NCBI GenBank assembly: GCA_030598075.1
Contig: JAUVQP010000017.1
Location: 1-15,133, forward strand
Length of the DNA: 15,133 nucleotides
DNA from: Miltoncostaeaceae bacterium
GTDB lineage: Bacteria > Actinomycetota > Thermoleophilia > Miltoncostaeales > Miltoncostaeaceae
Reading direction: 5' to 3'
Part shown: positions 13,225-15,133 of the stretch, piece after piece
Layout of the letters: every line of letters starts with the position of its first letter
Numbering within the stretch: position 1 is the first letter of the stretch
The notes under the pieces: model-generated
Seen by the model: only the letters and a program-made list of their open reading frames with translations
Database searches by the model: none
What the model was told of the DNA's origin: nothing
Position numbers and translations under genes: made by a program

Positions 13225-13806
13225 ATGACCCTGCCTCCCCACGACGCGCTCGCGGACGGCATCTGCTGCGCGCTTCGCGAGCGCCCAGCTCGCCAGCTTC
13301 CCGGAGCCGGGCGGCGGGCGGCGGTGCTGGTGCTCCTGTACGCCCGCCACGGTGAGCCGCACATGGTGCTGACGAAGCGAACCCTGGATGTCGCCCACCC
13401 CGGGCAGGTCTCCCTGCCGGGGGGCCGTTTCGAGGCCGACGACCTCACGCTGCGCCGGACGGCGCTCCGCGAGACCGAGGAGGAACTCGGCGTGTCCGCA
13501 GCACGAACGCGGGTGGTGGGCCGACTGGACGACGTGCCGACGATGGTCACGGGCTTCGTGGTCAGCCCATTCGTGGGCTCGCTCTCCGGACCTCTGCGCG
13601 CGACGCCCGACCGGCGCGAGGTCGCCCGGGTCATCGAGGTCCGGGTTGCCGACATCCTCGCGCACGACGCCCGCCTACCGCCGGCTGCAGGAGTCACGGA
13701 CCTTCGCTACCCGCTGGGGTCGGAAGATGTCTGGGGGGCCACGGCCCGCATTCTGCGCCTCTTCTCGTCGGCGACGAGGCGCGCGCTCGCCGAGGCGACC
13801 GCCTAG
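13225..13806 (+). CDS. NUDIX hydrolase, CoA pyrophosphatase type
   Basis: 193-aa NUDIX enzyme, most like bacterial and peroxisomal CoA pyrophosphatases that split CoA to 4'-phosphopantetheine and 3',5'-ADP. The CoA-specific signature (LLTxRs..hxGxVsFPGG type) is visible as VLTKRTLDVAHPGQVSLPGG at 48-67. The catalytic helix reads TALRETEEELGV (79-90), with metal-binding Glu83, Glu86 and Glu87 after Arg82. Spacing between the GG and REXXEE is one residue longer than the standard Nudix box, as is common in this subgroup. The ATG at 13225 is the only start codon in the frame after the divergent gene; the frame is open far upstream without coding character. Its TAG stop shares the CTAG at 13803-13806 with the convergent gene. 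Confidence 0.88.
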   Translation: MTLPPHDALADGICCALRERPARQLPGAGRRAAVLVLLYARHGEPHMVLTKRTLDVAHPGQVSLPGGRFEADDLTLRRTALRETEEELGVSAARTRVVGRLDDVPTMVTGFVVSPFVGSLSGPLRATPDRREVARVIEVRVADILAHDARLPPAAGVTDLRYPLGSEDVWGATARILRLFSSATRRALAEATA

Positions 13807-14078
13807 CCGGAGGGCGGGGCAACACCGAGGGAGAGGGACGCGCTCGGAGGCAGATCGGCCCGATCGACGCCGCCGCTCTCGCCGTGGGTGCCGAGCCACG
13901 CGAGCATCTCGACGTGCCGCTCGAGCTCCGGAACACGGGCGTGGTCGGGTGGGAGCGCGGACAGGTACGACTGGACCCGCGCGCGAATCTGGAACGCGAA
14001 GTGGGGCGTGGCGGCCCCTACGAGCTGGGCGAGCGTGTTCTGATCGGGAACGTCGTAGACATGACCTGACACCGGCAC
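13803..14078 (-). CDS. Hypothetical small protein, 91 aa
   Basis: Unrecognised 91-aa soluble protein. It begins VPVSGHVYDVPDQNTLAQL, followed by a helical core with HFAFQIRARVQSYLSALPPDH (26-46) and VPELERHVEMLAWLG (49-63), and a flexible Ser/Pro/Gly-rich tail from about 65. The core resembles small conserved proteins I associate with Thermoleophilia, but I cannot name a family. GTG 14078 is selected because TAGCCT stands exactly 7 nt upstream. The frame stays open far upstream, but that region is the reverse of the UbiA gene. It is divergent from the UbiA gene with a 36-nt gap and convergent with the NUDIX gene, sharing a CTAG stop. Confidence 0.65.
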   Translation of the reverse strand: MPVSGHVYDVPDQNTLAQLVGAATPHFAFQIRARVQSYLSALPPDHARVPELERHVEMLAWLGTHGESGGVDRADLPPSASLSLGVAPPSG

Positions 14079-14085
14079 GGCGCGG

Positions 14086-14091
14086 AGGCTA
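14086..14091 (-). promoter_or_regulatory. -10 element TAGCCT for leaderless 91-aa protein mRNA
   Basis: On the minus strand TAGCCT, then CCGCGCC (7 nt), then GTG 14078. Only 11 bp separate it from the -10 of the divergent UbiA gene. Confidence 0.55.
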
Positions 14092-14102
14092 GCACCACCC
14101 CG

Positions 14103-14108
14103 TAGCAT
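14103..14108 (+). promoter_or_regulatory. -10 element TAGCAT for leaderless UbiA-family mRNA
   Basis: TAGCAT, then CACGGC (6 nt), then ATG 14115. No ribosome-binding site is present. Its upstream contacts would fall on the -10 and start region of the divergent 91-aa gene. Confidence 0.55.
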
Positions 14109-14114
14109 CACGGC

Positions 14115-15131
14115 ATGCGGTTCCTCGTCGGGCTCTATCTCGAGCTGCGCGTGGTTCCGGTGCTGCTGTGGTCCGTCACGGCAATCACGATCGGCACCGC
14201 GCTCGCCTACCGCGACGCGGGAGCGATCACGGTCGCCGGCTATCTGACGGCACTGGCCATCGGAGTGCTTCTTCAAGGCCTCGTGGCCCACGCCGTCAAC
14301 GAGATCACGGACTGGCGATCGGGCACTGACCGCGATCCATCCCCCCGCGTCATCAGCGGGGGAAGCAAGGTGATCGCATCGGGTCTCATGACCGAGCGCG
14401 AACTCGCCGTCGTCGGGGGCGTCGCCGCGGTCGCGGCCATCGCGCTGGGCATCGTCGCCGCCTCGGTCTGGAGCTGGGGCCTGCTCGCCTTCGGCGCGCT
14501 GGGGCTCGCCGGGGCGCTCCTCTACTCGCTTCCGCCCGTCCGGGCCTCGTATCGACCGATCTTCGGCGAGGTCGTGGCATTCGCCTGCGTGTGGTCGTGC
14601 GTGGCGGGCGCGTACGTGCTCCAGACCAACACGCTGTCGCCCGACGCGGCCCTCGCGGGGGTCGCCCATGCCTCGTTCTGCGTGGCGATGCTGATGATGC
14701 ACCACTATCTGGACCGAGGCCCAGACAGCCGAGCCACGCCGCCGAAGACGACGACCATCGTCCGGCTCGGACGAAACGGCCGCCGATACGCCGTGGCCTG
14801 GGCGATCATCGCCACGGTCGCGGCAACCGTCCTGGCCGTCGCGGTCGACACGGCTTTCGTGTTCATGGCCGCGGCCTACGCGCTCGCCCTCGTGCCTCAC
14901 CTGATCGTCGACGACCGCAGCGCCGTCAGCGTGACGCGGGCAGAGCTCTCGGTCATCCTGCTCGGGATCGTCGGCGGGTTGGGGGCCGCGAGCCTCGTCG
15001 CCGCTCCGCTCGCCTGGGCGCTGCTTGTGGCCGCGATCCTCGTGCCCATCGAGCTCTGGGCGTCGAGCGCCGCGCACGGCCCGCTGATGGATGAGCGCCG
15101 ACGGCTCTCGAGCGAGCCGCCGGGGGTCTGA
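14115..15131 (+). CDS. UbiA-family prenyltransferase (MenA/MqnP-like)
   Basis: 338-aa polytopic membrane protein with about nine hydrophobic helices. The first Asp-rich motif is NEITDWRSGTDRD (62-74), followed by SGGSKVIASGLM (81-92), which resembles the segment after this motif in MenA-type enzymes. The second motif is YLDRGPDSRATPPKTTTIVRLG (198-219) with Asp200 and Asp204. These bind Mg2+-diphosphate of the prenyl donor. The enzyme may prenylate the naphthoate intermediate of menaquinone synthesis, consistent with mqnE nearby, but other UbiA roles (heme O, lipid or quinone tailoring) are possible. The C-terminus is hydrophilic (HGPLMDERRRLSSEPPGV). ATG 14115 is supported by TAGCAT 6 nt upstream. 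The TGA ends 2 nt before the window edge. Confidence 0.85.
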   Translation: MRFLVGLYLELRVVPVLLWSVTAITIGTALAYRDAGAITVAGYLTALAIGVLLQGLVAHAVNEITDWRSGTDRDPSPRVISGGSKVIASGLMTERELAVVGGVAAVAAIALGIVAASVWSWGLLAFGALGLAGALLYSLPPVRASYRPIFGEVVAFACVWSCVAGAYVLQTNTLSPDAALAGVAHASFCVAMLMMHHYLDRGPDSRATPPKTTTIVRLGRNGRRYAVAWAIIATVAATVLAVAVDTAFVFMAAAYALALVPHLIVDDRSAVSVTRAELSVILLGIVGGLGAASLVAAPLAWALLVAAILVPIELWASSAAHGPLMDERRRLSSEPPGV

Positions 15132-15133
15132 AC

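Noticed and set aside
13803..15077. 424-codon minus-strand frame covering the UbiA gene
   Set aside because: Only the 3' end (the 91-aa gene from GTG 14078) has protein-like composition and a promoter; the rest is the reverse of the UbiA gene.
1..15133. CRISPR arrays, tRNA or rRNA genes, insertion sequences, prophage or defence islands
   Set aside because: No direct repeats with spacers, no cloverleaf-like sequence, no transposase, integrase or known defence gene was seen on either strand.

Overview
The window is high-GC, gene-dense bacterial chromosome with almost no intergenic DNA. It looks like an actinobacterium, most likely of the Thermoleophilia (Solirubrobacterales or Gaiellales type). 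This is inferred from the gene families present (DUF2203, DUF2079, DUF1802, a mycobacterial-type HIT protein, a futalosine-pathway MqnE), the Actinobacteria-style leaderless TAnnnT promoters and the absence of TAA stops. I see no mobile element, CRISPR array, tRNA, rRNA or phage gene, so this reads as ordinary core or shell chromosome.

Layout. Positions 1-1796 (minus) hold a soluble GAF histidine kinase whose stop overlaps the start of trpF, which runs off the left edge. Divergent from the kinase is a receiver-only response regulator (1977-2369). It converges on a DUF2079 polytopic membrane protein (2428-3963, minus). Divergent from that is a NarL/LuxR response regulator (4116-4772). Next comes a plus-strand run from 4868 to 9181: a CorA-type Mg2+/Co2+ channel, a HIT nucleotide phosphorylase/hydrolase, a phosphomannomutase/phosphoglucomutase, a degenerate ABC ATPase and its membrane partner. 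On the minus strand follow DUF2203 (9211-9606) and mqnE (9628-10713). Divergent from mqnE is a plus-strand group: DUF1802, an unknown 108-aa protein and a MarR-like winged-helix protein. These converge on a minus-strand pair, a small alpha/beta-barrel protein and an unknown 222-aa protein. The right end has a CoA-pyrophosphatase-type NUDIX hydrolase, an unknown 91-aa protein (minus) and a UbiA-family prenyltransferase.

How the genes fit together. MqnE (menaquinone by the futalosine route) and the UbiA/MenA-like prenyltransferase could both serve menaquinone synthesis, but they are separate transcription units. The kinase is HisKA_3 type, which normally pairs with NarL regulators. The two nearby regulators, one without an output domain, make a plausible small signalling set.

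The most striking pattern is regulatory. Seven start codons (1796, 3963, 9606, 10713, 10763, 14078, 14115) are preceded by a TAGnnT hexamer spaced exactly 7 nt (once 6 nt) from the start codon, with no ribosome-binding site, as expected for leaderless mRNAs. Two divergent pairs have these promoters almost back to back. Two convergent pairs share a palindromic CTAG as both stop codons.
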